The notes under the pieces are model-generated. The model did not search any database. It was not told the origin of the DNA and saw only the letters and a program-made list of their open reading frames with translations. From Lachnospiraceae bacterium (lineage in GTDB: Bacteria > Bacillota > Clostridia > Lachnospirales > Lachnospiraceae): a stretch of DNA of 64,000 nucleotides. The DNA lies in the NCBI GenBank assembly GCA_021202075.1, contig JAJQDT010000005.1, forward strand, positions 1 to 64,000, read 5' to 3'. Positions 53,977 to 62,231 of this stretch are shown here, piece after piece. A program made the position numbers and the translations under genes. Positions within the stretch are counted from its first letter, which is position 1. Each line of letters starts with the position of its first letter.

Positions 53977-54834
53977 TCAGTCTTTGACGCTTAAAATCTG
54001 CAGGGCCGCGTATGCCGCCTCCAGATAGGGATTCTCCGCCTGTGCGAACGCGCCTGCTTCCGTCAGCTCGGACAGCTTCGGATCAACCGGCATTTTTCCG
54101 GCGACGAGAATGCCCATCTCCTTTGCCGCCTCTTCAATCCGGCTCTCACCAAATACCGGGATTTTCTTTCCGCAGTCCGGACAGACAAGATAGCTGTAGT
54201 TTTCGATCAGGCCAAGCACCGGGATGTTCATCGCGTCCGCCATGTTATAGGCCTTTTTCACGATCATCTTCACCAGATCCTGCGGCGTGGTCACGACGAA
54301 AATGCCATCGACCGGGAGCGACTGAAATACGGTCAGCGGCACATCTCCGGTTCCGGGAGGCATGTCCACGAGCAGATAATCCAGCTCGCCCCAGATAACG
54401 TCATGCCAGAACTGCTTCACCAGCCCGGCCAGGATCGGCCCGCGCCAGATGACGGGATCCTCCGGATTGGAAAGCAGCAGGTTGATGGAGATCACCTTTA
54501 TATCATTGTCCGTCAGCCGCGGATAGATTCCCGCATCGTCCGCCTCGGCCAGTCCGGTCATGCCATACATTCTCGGGATCGACGGCCCTGTGATGTCCGC
54601 ATCCATTATCCCGACCCGGTAGCCCTTTGACGCCAGCAGATTCGCCAGCGACGCGGTCACCATCGACTTGCCGACGCCGCCCTTTCCGCTCACGACGCCA
54701 ATCACGTGTTTCACATCTGAATATGCATTCATCTCCTCCTGCATACTCTCCGGCTGCCCGCCATTCGCGCTCGGGCACCCCTCACAGCTCTCTCTGTCGC
54801 AGCTGGCCGCGCTGCTGCATGTTGAATCCGCCAT
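53977..54834 (-). CDS. Mrp/NBP35-type P-loop ATPase
   Basis: 285 residues from ATG 54834 (AGGAGG 9 bp upstream). A cysteine-rich N-terminus (CSSAASCDRESCEGC) precedes the deviant Walker A SGKGGVGKS. DADITGPSIPRMYG, DMPPGTGDVPLTV and the CxxC pair in VCPDCGKKIPVFG follow. Members carry and transfer iron-sulfur clusters. Stand-alone gene. Confidence 0.94.
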   Translation of the reverse strand: MADSTCSSAASCDRESCEGCPSANGGQPESMQEEMNAYSDVKHVIGVVSGKGGVGKSMVTASLANLLASKGYRVGIMDADITGPSIPRMYGMTGLAEADDAGIYPRLTDNDIKVISINLLLSNPEDPVIWRGPILAGLVKQFWHDVIWGELDYLLVDMPPGTGDVPLTVFQSLPVDGIFVVTTPQDLVKMIVKKAYNMADAMNIPVLGLIENYSYLVCPDCGKKIPVFGESRIEEAAKEMGILVAGKMPVDPKLSELTEAGAFAQAENPYLEAAYAALQILSVKD

Positions 54835-54933
54835 TTTTCCATTCCTCCTACTCATATATAATAGTAGCCGCACAATAAATAATCGGTACCGTTCTCGCCT
54901 TCTTAAATTGAGTCGTCCTTTGGATTTTATACT

Positions 54934-55098
54934 TCACTCTTCATTTAACTCCTCAAACAAAGCTTCTACACTGTCAAACCTCCTGGCATCCGGGTCATTA
55001 ATCATCTGATCTCCTTCCTCCATGGCTGCAAGAGTAATCGAATTCAGATTGTTATACTTGTATCTGCCCTGACGGTCATAGTCATTCTCTTTTCGCAT
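54934..55098 (-). CDS. RelB/DinJ-like small antitoxin-type protein, no toxin partner
   Basis: 54 residues, MRKENDYDRQGRYKYNNLNS to NDPDARRFDSVEALFEELNE. The C-terminus matches the toxin-binding tail common to RelB/DinJ antitoxins (D-P-x-A-x-R-F-x-S-V-E-x-L). The DNA-binding N-terminal part is replaced by a short polar stretch. AGGA lies before the ATG. No toxin-like ORF is adjacent, so it may be a remnant or a solitary regulator. Confidence 0.6.
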   Translation of the reverse strand: MRKENDYDRQGRYKYNNLNSITLAAMEEGDQMINDPDARRFDSVEALFEELNEE

Positions 55099-55233
55099 AT
55101 TTCCTGTCCATATCCTGACGTTCTTTTATCGTTTTTTCATTATATGCGTTTTTATGCCCATTGTAAATACATTGCAGAATAATTTCGTAAATTACCCATT
55201 ATCTACAGCCAATGGGCTTGCAGTCGACCTGTT

Positions 55234-57237
55234 TCAAAAATCCGCCCCATCCTCTTCAAGCAGCCGCCGCAAATACCGCGCAACGACCCGCGCAAAGCCC
55301 GAAGTATCGCGAATATAGGTAAAATCCTTTCCGAAGATTTTTTTTTCCGCCGCCAGCTCCGATTCCTTTCCGGTAAACACACCAAGCACACAGACACCGG
55401 CGCCGCGCAGCTTTCTCACCTCGAAGGCCGTATCCTGCACCGCGTAATCGCCATAATAAGGGCGGGGATTGCGGCTGTTCGGACGATTGACGATGATGTC
55501 ATTCGGCTTTCCGTCGCTGAGCACGATGAGAATCTTTCCTTCCTCTTCCCGCCGCAAAAGCGAGTCGCCCGCTGCCCGGATGGCCAGACCGTCCCGGTTG
55601 TTCGAGGAAGCGACAAAATTCAAAAGCTTCCGGTTATCCTTGCGCGGCGCATCGTACGTGCGAAACCGCTGCAGCACGGTATAATCCCAAAAAGTACAGA
55701 AGCTTGTGATCTGCAGCGGAATCCGATTGGCCAGGAGCGCCTCTGCCAGAATAAAAGCCTGCATCGCGACGTCGCCCTGCCGGTCGCGCTGAGAGCCGCT
55801 CGCGTCAATCAGAATATCCACGGCAAACTCTGCATTGCTGCGGCGCTGCATCTTCGTAAACAGCCGCCCGGGAGGATCCTTTCTCTCGATCTGCCACAGC
55901 CGCCGCGGAACAATCGAGCCCGCGTACGAATCCTGCCATTCCGGCTCGCTGCGCCGGTTCAGGGAGCGCCTCAGTTCATCCGAGAGCTGTTCGACATTGC
56001 GGGCGATCAGATGCTGGTGGTTCCGAAAATGCACCCTGTTCTTTTCCGCATACCGTTTCGCTTTCACGTATTGCGCGTTGGAGAGGACCGGATTCTCCAG
56101 AATCCCCTCGGTATCGTACAGGCTGCAGTCCGCGTGCGCCCCGCGGCAGAGCCTTAAGTTTTTCTGCTCCTGCTCTCTCTTTGTCAGGTACGACCGGCCA
56201 TAATTCAGTTCCATATAGGAGTGCATTTTTTCAGCCGATTCTTCATCAATCAGGATGACCTTTCGCTTCGCCTTCGGCGGCTGCTCCGGCTCCTCGTCCG
56301 GCTCCTCCCGCAGCGTCGTGACCATCTGATTCATCTGATTAAAATACTGCTCCAGCAAATCCTCCGAAATCTCTTCTTTGAGAAAATCACTCCAGTCAAA
56401 CTCCTGCAAATCCTCGAGCGTCACAGAAAGAACCTGCTCCAGGCTGCCATGCTTTCGCTCAAAAGATTTATCAATCAGGGTATTATACAGGGTATCCACC
56501 GTGCGGATGATTCCCATGGAAACTGCCGCCCTGTCATCTCCGCTATTCTCAAAACTCCGGTTATCTCTGGCAGTTCCTCCTTCTGCGCATTCTTCCCGAA
56601 TGCTCCGGCCGTCCCGGACGCTTCCTTCATCTGCGCTTTCTTCCTGAATGCTCCGGCCGTCCCGGGCGCTTCCTTCATCTGCGCTTTCTTCCTGAATGCT
56701 CCGGCCGTCCCAGACGTTTCCGCTGTCTGCGCCTTCACTCTGAATATTCTCCAACGTCCGGATCCGCTGCACGCTCTCCCGTATCTGCTTTTCGCCGCCG
56801 CAGTCCCCGTACAGGCTGTACTTCATCCACGCGATTTTCACCCGCCCAGGCAGCGTGGCGCTCATTTTGTGAAACGAATGCTCCAGCAGATCCGAAAACG
56901 CCTTTTTGCGCAACTCGGGCACGCCCGGGCGCTCCGCCGCCACCGGCCGCCAGACGGCAGCGTCTACGCAGAGCTGGGCGAGCTCCGCCAGCGGCCGCTC
57001 ATCCGCCCCCAGGTAAACCTTTTTCACCAGATAAAGTGCGAATGCGTTTTTGTCAAAAAAACGCGCGAATGCGCCCTGCTTGACTGCGTCATACAGGGAA
57101 ATATACTTCGAGCGCCCGTATGATTCCGCATCCAGCTTCGTATCCAGCGCGTAGTCTCCGCTGACGGTCCACATCAGGTTGCGGAGCCGGTTCTCTATAT
57201 CTATGTCTGTCCGGAAATCCGTCTCGTCATATGTCAC
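55234..57237 (-). CDS. VWA-domain protein (CobT/NorD-like), partner of the AAA+ ATPase upstream
   Basis: 667 residues from GTG 57237, chosen because GGAGG lies 7 bp before it; the longer frame starting at 57276 lacks a site. The C-terminal VWA domain has DILIDASGSQRDRQGDV (MIDAS D-x-S-x-S), SSNNRDGLAIRAAGD and VLSDGKPND. An internal 16-residue tandem repeat (GRSIQEESADEGS type, about residues 165-230) splits the protein. The AAA+ partner lies 265 bp upstream. Likely a remodelling complex of unknown target. Confidence 0.88.
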   Translation of the reverse strand: MTYDETDFRTDIDIENRLRNLMWTVSGDYALDTKLDAESYGRSKYISLYDAVKQGAFARFFDKNAFALYLVKKVYLGADERPLAELAQLCVDAAVWRPVAAERPGVPELRKKAFSDLLEHSFHKMSATLPGRVKIAWMKYSLYGDCGGEKQIRESVQRIRTLENIQSEGADSGNVWDGRSIQEESADEGSARDGRSIQEESADEGSVRDGRSIREECAEGGTARDNRSFENSGDDRAAVSMGIIRTVDTLYNTLIDKSFERKHGSLEQVLSVTLEDLQEFDWSDFLKEEISEDLLEQYFNQMNQMVTTLREEPDEEPEQPPKAKRKVILIDEESAEKMHSYMELNYGRSYLTKREQEQKNLRLCRGAHADCSLYDTEGILENPVLSNAQYVKAKRYAEKNRVHFRNHQHLIARNVEQLSDELRRSLNRRSEPEWQDSYAGSIVPRRLWQIERKDPPGRLFTKMQRRSNAEFAVDILIDASGSQRDRQGDVAMQAFILAEALLANRIPLQITSFCTFWDYTVLQRFRTYDAPRKDNRKLLNFVASSNNRDGLAIRAAGDSLLRREEEGKILIVLSDGKPNDIIVNRPNSRNPRPYYGDYAVQDTAFEVRKLRGAGVCVLGVFTGKESELAAEKKIFGKDFTYIRDTSGFARVVARYLRRLLEEDGADF
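56570..56752 (-). repeat. 48-bp in-frame tandem repeats inside the VWA gene
   Basis: About four units of 48 bp encode DGRSIQEESADEGSAR and variants. Two central units are almost identical at DNA level (CCTGAATGCTCCGGCCGTCC...). Unit number may vary between strains without loss of frame. Confidence 0.8.
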
Positions 57238-57502
57238 AAAAATTCCTCCGCATTTCCTGAAAAACCATGCCTTCATAAGAAACGATTATGTGCTTCGTAA
57301 TTCCATGTAATTTCATGTGATTCCATGTGATTCCAATCGCTCTTTTCACCGCTCGCATGACGCGGAAGCTTCAACGTTCTTCGTTTTCTTCGGTCGATGC
57401 CAGGGAACTGTCGCGAAATATCTTATTCTTCCTGCGCCGCCTAATATGCAGTTAGCAAGCGATAAAATACTCGGTGTAGCCGGACGAACATCCGGCAGAT
57501 AA

Positions 57503-58516
57503 TCAACTGTGCAGAAATACATCCCCCGGCGTCCAGCTTTCCGGAATCCTCGTCATCACAATGTCCTCTGCCAGCTCCCGCTCGAACAGGTCAAATGTCT
57601 TGTTCACAATCCCCATCCGCACCGCGAGCCTCGGGGCGAGCCCGGCGCGCACCGTCTTCAGTGCGCCGATCAGCCCTCGCAGATCCAGCGGCTTCGTGGA
57701 GATCTCATTGTTATTCGCTTTCGCCTGCAGATCCAGAAACAGGCCGCAGATCTGCCGCAGTCCTTCTTCTGTGAAGTCCGGAAAGATCTCCGTCAGAATA
57801 AAATGCAGCGATTCTTCGGTCACCGGCGGCATCTCAATCACCAGAAAGCGCGATACCAATGCCTCGTTCAGTTCTCTTGTTCCCGCATATCCATAGTTCA
57901 TGGTTCCGATGAAGCGTGTCGCGTCGTGAAGCCGGATCTTTTCATATCCCGGCACATCCAGAATCCGGCGGTAGTCCAGCGCCGCATGGAGGACGGAGAC
58001 CGCGTCATTTTTCGCCATATTGATTTCGTCAAAAATGCCAAACCCGCCGTTCACCGCGCAGTCATAGACCGGACCGGTGCGCAGCTGCACCTCATTGTTG
58101 CGGAACGTATCCGTGCCGATCAGCGCGCTGCTGTCCATATTGACATGAAACGAAATATTCCAGGAAGGCCGTCCAAAGACCCAGGCCAGATTCTCCGCCA
58201 ACACATTTTTACCGGTCGCCTTCGTGCCGGTCAGCAGAATATTTTCCCCCTGCAAAAGGGCCGAAGCCGCCATCTCAAACGTCTCCCGCCCATAATATGG
58301 CAGAGCCGGCGGTACGATACGCTCCCGCACAGCAGCGCCGCCCAAACGCGCAGCGTTTCTCTTATTGGCGGCGCGTTCTGCCGCCGAGCGGATGCGAGGG
58401 GGCGTTTCCGCAGCAGCGCCATCTTCCTCCAAATACCGGTTTCGAAATTCGATGATTGCATCCAAAAGTGCGGGATTCACGCCCTGATCCCGCAAAGCCT
58501 GGAAAATACGATCCAT
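57503..58516 (-). CDS. MoxR-type AAA+ ATPase with GKN Walker A
   Basis: 337 residues. Walker A reads GTKATGKN (97-104), with Asn where Thr/Ser normally coordinates Mg2+. Walker B is FGIFDEINMAK, and the sensor region is IGTMNYGYAGTRELNEALVSR. The family is CbbQ/NirQ-like and pairs with VWA proteins; the VWA gene follows downstream. Residues about 46-63 (AERAANKRNAARLGGAAV) are encoded by palindromic element P2, which seems to have been inserted in frame in the linker before the ATPase domain. Confidence 0.88.
   Translation of the reverse strand: MDRIFQALRDQGVNPALLDAIIEFRNRYLEEDGAAAETPPRIRSAAERAANKRNAARLGGAAVRERIVPPALPYYGRETFEMAASALLQGENILLTGTKATGKNVLAENLAWVFGRPSWNISFHVNMDSSALIGTDTFRNNEVQLRTGPVYDCAVNGGFGIFDEINMAKNDAVSVLHAALDYRRILDVPGYEKIRLHDATRFIGTMNYGYAGTRELNEALVSRFLVIEMPPVTEESLHFILTEIFPDFTEEGLRQICGLFLDLQAKANNNEISTKPLDLRGLIGALKTVRAGLAPRLAVRMGIVNKTFDLFERELAEDIVMTRIPESWTPGDVFLHS
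58335..58374 (-). repeat. palindromic element P2 inside a coding region
   Basis: GCGCCGCC and GGCGGCGC form outer arms; AAACGC-GCA-GCGTTT is the inner palindrome. It shares AAACGCTGCGC and the spacing with P1 at 43920-43959. Here it is translated (NKRNAARLGGA) within the AAA+ ATPase, as known for Rickettsia palindromic elements. Confidence 0.7.
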
Positions 58517-58565
58517 TGATAAGTTCTCCCTCTATGCTATCTGGTTCTAATGACAGTAAAATAAC

Positions 58566-59228
58566 CTACACGCGCCGCCGGTCGATGACTCTGGAGATAA
58601 ACATCCCGATCATCTGGATGAGCTGCGCCAGAATGACCAGCAGCACGACCGTCACCATCAGAACCTTCGGCTGCCAGCGCTGATAGCCATAGCGCAAGGC
58701 AATATCTCCGAGACCGCCGCCCGCACAGGCGCCGGACATTGCGGAATATCCGAGGATCGTCGTCATCGCAATCGTCGCGTTCACGACCAGAGACGTGCGC
58801 CCCTCCGGAATCAGCACCTTGCGGATGATCTCCCACACGCTCGCTCCCATACTCTGCGCCGCCTCGATCACGCCGCGGTCCACCTCCTTCAGAGAGGACT
58901 CCACCATGCGGGCAATGTAAGGCGCAGCCGCCACGGTAAGCGGTACAATGGTCGCCGTGGCGCCGTAGCTTTTCCCGACGATCAGCCTTGTCAGCGGCCG
59001 AATCGTGATCATCAGAATCAGGAACGGCACACTCCGCAGCAGATTTGTGATCACATCCAGTATTTTATAGACAAGCGGGTTCTGTTTGATCCCGTCCGCA
59101 CCGGTCACCGTCAGCACGACCCCCAGCGGCAGACCGATAATGTACCCAAACAGTGTAGACATGCAGGTCATCCACATCGTCTCGCCGACACCCTCGATAA
59201 TCATTGTGATTGTTTTGCTATCCAACAT
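58566..59228 (-). CDS. metI: methionine ABC transporter permease
   Basis: 220 residues with about five membrane helices and the permease signature EAAQSMGASVWEIIRKVLIPEG that contacts the ATPase. It begins MLDSKTITMIIEGVGETMWM after CGGAGGAATG. Forms the membrane channel of the D/L-methionine importer with MetN and MetQ. It is separated from metN by 146 bp holding two palindromes. Confidence 0.94.
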   Translation of the reverse strand: MLDSKTITMIIEGVGETMWMTCMSTLFGYIIGLPLGVVLTVTGADGIKQNPLVYKILDVITNLLRSVPFLILMITIRPLTRLIVGKSYGATATIVPLTVAAAPYIARMVESSLKEVDRGVIEAAQSMGASVWEIIRKVLIPEGRTSLVVNATIAMTTILGYSAMSGACAGGGLGDIALRYGYQRWQPKVLMVTVVLLVILAQLIQMIGMFISRVIDRRRV

Positions 59229-59300
59229 AATTTACATTCCTCCGAATCGGACAGATTCGCGCGTATCCACAATGCATTTTGCGGCTGCTTTCCTATATGT

Positions 59301-59370
59301 CCGCCATCGGGTTTTGATGGCGGATGCAGGCCACGCCATTGTGCGCAGCACAATTTACAGTTGGCGTGGC
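59301..59370. repeat. two palindromes between metN and metI, including P3
   Basis: CCGCCATC-GGGTTTT-GATGGCGG at 59301-59323 and, right after, a nested palindrome 59329-59370: outer GCCACGCCA/TGGCGTGGC, inner ATTGTGCTGCGCACAAT on the minus strand. The inner TGCTGCGCA core and layout match P1 and P2, while the stems differ and still pair. Confidence 0.65.
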
Positions 59371-59374
59371 TCTC

Positions 59375-60385
59375 CTATCCTACGTAATTCTCCAGCTCCT
59401 CCACCGACAGTCTGGCATTTTTCAGCCATGCGATCATTTTCTCGCCCAGCAGCTCATCCTCGGGCAGCTGCAGCACCATCTCTCCTTTCGCGACACCGTT
59501 CAGATTCCGTGTGTTCGCGTAAAGGATGTTAACCGGCGACTTAAACGCCAACACCATATTGCCGATGACCGGCTCAAAGGAAGAATTCTCGGAGAAGACT
59601 ATGCGCACGCACTTTTTCCCTTTCATCTCCGTGACGTTCTCATAGCCCTGATAGATCAGGCGCTTTGCCTCCTTCGACTTCGGAGCAAGGAAGATTTCCT
59701 CCGTCGTGCCATGCTCCACCAGATTTCCCTGGTCGATGATAGCCACGTGCGTGCAGATTTCCTGCACGACCGCCATCTCATGCGTGATGACCACGATGGT
59801 GATGCCATACTCCCGGTTGATCTCCTTCAAAAGCTGAAGGATCGACTTCGTGGTCTGCGGATCAAGGGCACTCGTCGCCTCATCGCAGAGAAGGATTTTC
59901 GGATCCGACGCCAGCACGCGGGCAATCGCCACGCGCTGCTTCTGACCGCCGGAGAGCTGCGCCGGGTATGCGTTCACCTTCTCCTCCAGGCCAACGATTT
60001 TCAAATAGTCCAGCGCCTTCTTCCGCGCCTCAGTCTTTTTCACGCCTGCAATCTCCATCGGAAAACACACGTTATCCAGCACACTCCGCTGCATCAGCAA
60101 ATTGAAATGCTGGAAAATCATGCCGATATCCTTGCGCATCTCCCTCAGCGCCCTGTCAGACAGCGCCGACAGATCCTGACCGTCGATAAAGACTGTCCCG
60201 GCAGTCGGCCGCTCCAGGAAATTCAGGCAGCGCACCAGTGTGCTCTTGTCGGCGCCGGACATGCCGATAATCCCGTAAATGTCGCCCTTGTAAATATCCA
60301 GGCTGACATTTTTGAGCGCATGCACTTCCGTATTCTTCTGCCGGAACTCCTTGTCCAGATTCTGTATTTTGATAATAGGCTCCAT
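59375..60385 (-). CDS. metN: methionine ABC transporter ATP-binding protein, unusual Walker A
   Basis: 336 residues from ATG 60385 (GGAG 5 bp upstream; a GTG at 60400 is the alternative). Signature LSGGQKQRVAIARVLA and Walker B ILLCDEATSALD are normal, and a C-terminal NIL regulatory domain (VRIVFSENSSFEPVIGNM) is present. The Walker A reads GMSGADKST: the glycine before the catalytic lysine (GAGKST in relatives) is aspartate. Its own -10 (TACAAT) lies about 40 bp upstream, followed by the AGCCGCGCAAT motif. Confidence 0.93.
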   Translation of the reverse strand: MEPIIKIQNLDKEFRQKNTEVHALKNVSLDIYKGDIYGIIGMSGADKSTLVRCLNFLERPTAGTVFIDGQDLSALSDRALREMRKDIGMIFQHFNLLMQRSVLDNVCFPMEIAGVKKTEARKKALDYLKIVGLEEKVNAYPAQLSGGQKQRVAIARVLASDPKILLCDEATSALDPQTTKSILQLLKEINREYGITIVVITHEMAVVQEICTHVAIIDQGNLVEHGTTEEIFLAPKSKEAKRLIYQGYENVTEMKGKKCVRIVFSENSSFEPVIGNMVLAFKSPVNILYANTRNLNGVAKGEMVLQLPEDELLGEKMIAWLKNARLSVEELENYVG

Positions 60386-60596
60386 AACTGCTCCGTTCAC
60401 GTATTAATGATTGATTGCGCGGCTTTCATTGTACCACACATACACTTGAACTGCACGATATTTTTTTGTTAACCGTATAAAAATCCCGGGTTTTCACGCT
60501 TGCAGGGAACAAAATTCTTTTTAAAGGAATAACCTTCCACTTAAAGGAACGAACGTGTGTACATATTTATGCCTTACAAGGTATCCTTTCAGATAG

Positions 60597-60692
60597 AAAA
60601 GACCGCCCTTCCTGCCACCAGGGGAGCGGTCTTCTTTAACGCTGACATATCTCCAAGTCAAATACCCTGATGCAAGCAGCGGGGTATTTGAC
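60597..60692 (-). terminator. terminator and second hairpin after metQ
   Basis: AAAAGACCGC ... GCGGTCTT (60597-60633) followed by TTTTC on the minus strand is a standard terminator. Just before it in the reading direction, GTCAAATACCC/GGGTATTTGAC (60657-60692) forms another hairpin. They separate metQ from metN, about 400 bp apart, so the two are probably not one simple operon. Confidence 0.75.
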
Positions 60693-60789
60693 CCTCGCGG
60701 CAGTTGCCAAATATCCGTGCATGCACGGCTACCTGGCTCGTTGCTTCGCGGGAATCAATGCCTCAATTGACTTTCTTCGCTAAACTCAT

Positions 60790-61662
60790 TTACTCGGTCA
60801 CTGCCTCAGTCTCAACCTCATCAGCTGCCTCATCCTCCGCTGTTTCTTCATACGGAAGCACCGCGCCGTCGTAGGTCTCGTTGATGTAGTCTTTGATCTC
60901 GTCTGACTGCAGAACCGCCACCAGAGCCTGAACGCCTTCGTTGTCCTCGTTGCCTGCCTTCACTGCGATGATATTCGCGTAGGTCGTGGCCGCCTCAGAA
61001 TCCGATGTCTCGTAGGCAATCGCATCGTTCGCCACAGAAAGCCCTGCTTCCAGCGCGTAGTTGCCGTTCAGGACTACCAGCGCCACCTCCGGCGTGTACT
61101 GAGAAACCTGCGCCGCCTCTACCTCGAGAATCTCAACATCCACGCTGTAGGATTCAATGTCATTGATCGTAGCGGTCAGACCGGCGTCCTCGTTCAGCGT
61201 CAGCACACCGTTCGCCTCAAGCAGCAGAAGTGCTCTCGCCTCATTCGTCACATCGTTCGGCACCGCGATCACATCGCCGTCTTCCAGCTCATCCAGGCTG
61301 GACTTGGTTCCCGGATAAATTCCAAACGGCTCATAGTGAATTTTCGCTACGCTCACAATATCCGTGCCGTATTCCTCATTGAACTCATCCAGATATGGCG
61401 TGTGCTGGAAATAATTCACCAGAATCTCGCCCTCCGCTACCACGGTATTCGGCTGTACGTAATCGGAGAAAATCTCAACATCCAGCTCCCATCCCTCTGC
61501 TTCCAGTGTCTCACGAGCCGCCTCCAGAATCTCCGCATGCGGGGTCGAAGAAGCCGCCACCGTAATCACATTGTCCTCGTCCGCAGAAGCCGTGACCGAA
61601 AGACCCGCCACAGCAGTAACAGCCAGACTCAGTGCCAGTAACTTCGCAATTGTTCTCTTCAT
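60790..61662 (-). CDS. metQ: methionine ABC transporter substrate-binding protein, lipobox cysteine absent
   Basis: 290 residues from ATG 61662 (GAGGAGG 8 bp upstream). The signal peptide MKRTIAKLLALSLAVTAVAG is followed by LSVTASADED. At the expected lipobox (VAG-C) the residue is Leu, so lipid anchoring is not possible there; cleavage after ASA by signal peptidase I is likely. The mature part has FFQHTPYLDEFN-like YFQHTPYLDEFNEEYG and the NLPA/MetQ core. The tail is very acidic (EDEAADEVETEAVTE). Confidence 0.92.
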   Translation of the reverse strand: MKRTIAKLLALSLAVTAVAGLSVTASADEDNVITVAASSTPHAEILEAARETLEAEGWELDVEIFSDYVQPNTVVAEGEILVNYFQHTPYLDEFNEEYGTDIVSVAKIHYEPFGIYPGTKSSLDELEDGDVIAVPNDVTNEARALLLLEANGVLTLNEDAGLTATINDIESYSVDVEILEVEAAQVSQYTPEVALVVLNGNYALEAGLSVANDAIAYETSDSEAATTYANIIAVKAGNEDNEGVQALVAVLQSDEIKDYINETYDGAVLPYEETAEDEAADEVETEAVTE

Positions 61663-61969
61663 AATAAATTCCTCCTCTTTTTCTGGCAGCGCCCCGGAAC
61701 CAGTGCAATCTGCAGCACAGCGGCAGCTGCGGTTTTTGAAATCTGGGATAATCATAAACCAGATTGTTCGATTCGTCAAATTTTTTCTGACTATAGCTGG
61801 TTATAACCTGAATTTATAACTGCCGTTCGAAACGGTTTCGATATTTTTTATAAAACCGCTCTTTCTTTTTTGCACTACATTTGCTATAGTACATTCTTAG
61901 GAACAGCCGCAGAGCAGTTCACCTAACCAGCGGCTGTCTTTTCACGCAAACCTGAAAGGAGCCCTTCCC

Positions 61970-62218
61970 ATGAAAAAATTCCAGACACTGAAACGCATCG
62001 CCGCAATGATCGGCGTGATTTTACTGGTCGGTATGTATCTTGCAACTTTAATACTCGCGCTCAGCTCCAGCCCGCAGGCGCAGAACCTGCTGATGGCTTC
62101 CATCGTCTGCACGGTGGTGATCCCGATCCTGATCTACGCGATGGAGCTTGTCGCACGCATGCTTGGGCCTTCCTCTTCAGAAGAGGAGGACAACCTGGCA
62201 AAAAACAAGAAAAAGTAA
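61970..62218 (+). CDS. small two-helix membrane protein, unknown
   Basis: 82 residues after GAAAGGAGC. Two hydrophobic segments (MIGVILLVGMYLATLILAL, about 13-31, and LLMASIVCTVVIPILIYAM, about 40-58) and a charged tail ending in lysines are visible. No family recognised. It is convergent with the GH2 gene. An inverted repeat (GCCGC...GCGGC, about 61906-61947) lies in its leader. Confidence 0.75.
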   Translation: MKKFQTLKRIAAMIGVILLVGMYLATLILALSSSPQAQNLLMASIVCTVVIPILIYAMELVARMLGPSSSEEEDNLAKNKKK

Positions 62219-62231
62219 ACTGAAGCCTTCA

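Noticed and set aside
57509-58519. 336-codon plus-strand open frame antisense to the AAA+ ATPase
   Set aside because: Shadow frame with no domain; minus-strand Walker motifs are unambiguous.
59324-60472. 382-codon plus-strand open frame antisense to metN
   Set aside because: Shadow frame; metN motifs on the minus strand are clear.
61663-61960. S-box (SAM) riboswitch or T-box upstream of metQ
   Set aside because: No kink-turn, specifier loop or antiterminator bulge sequence could be found by eye; only a TATA-like region and unrelated repeats.
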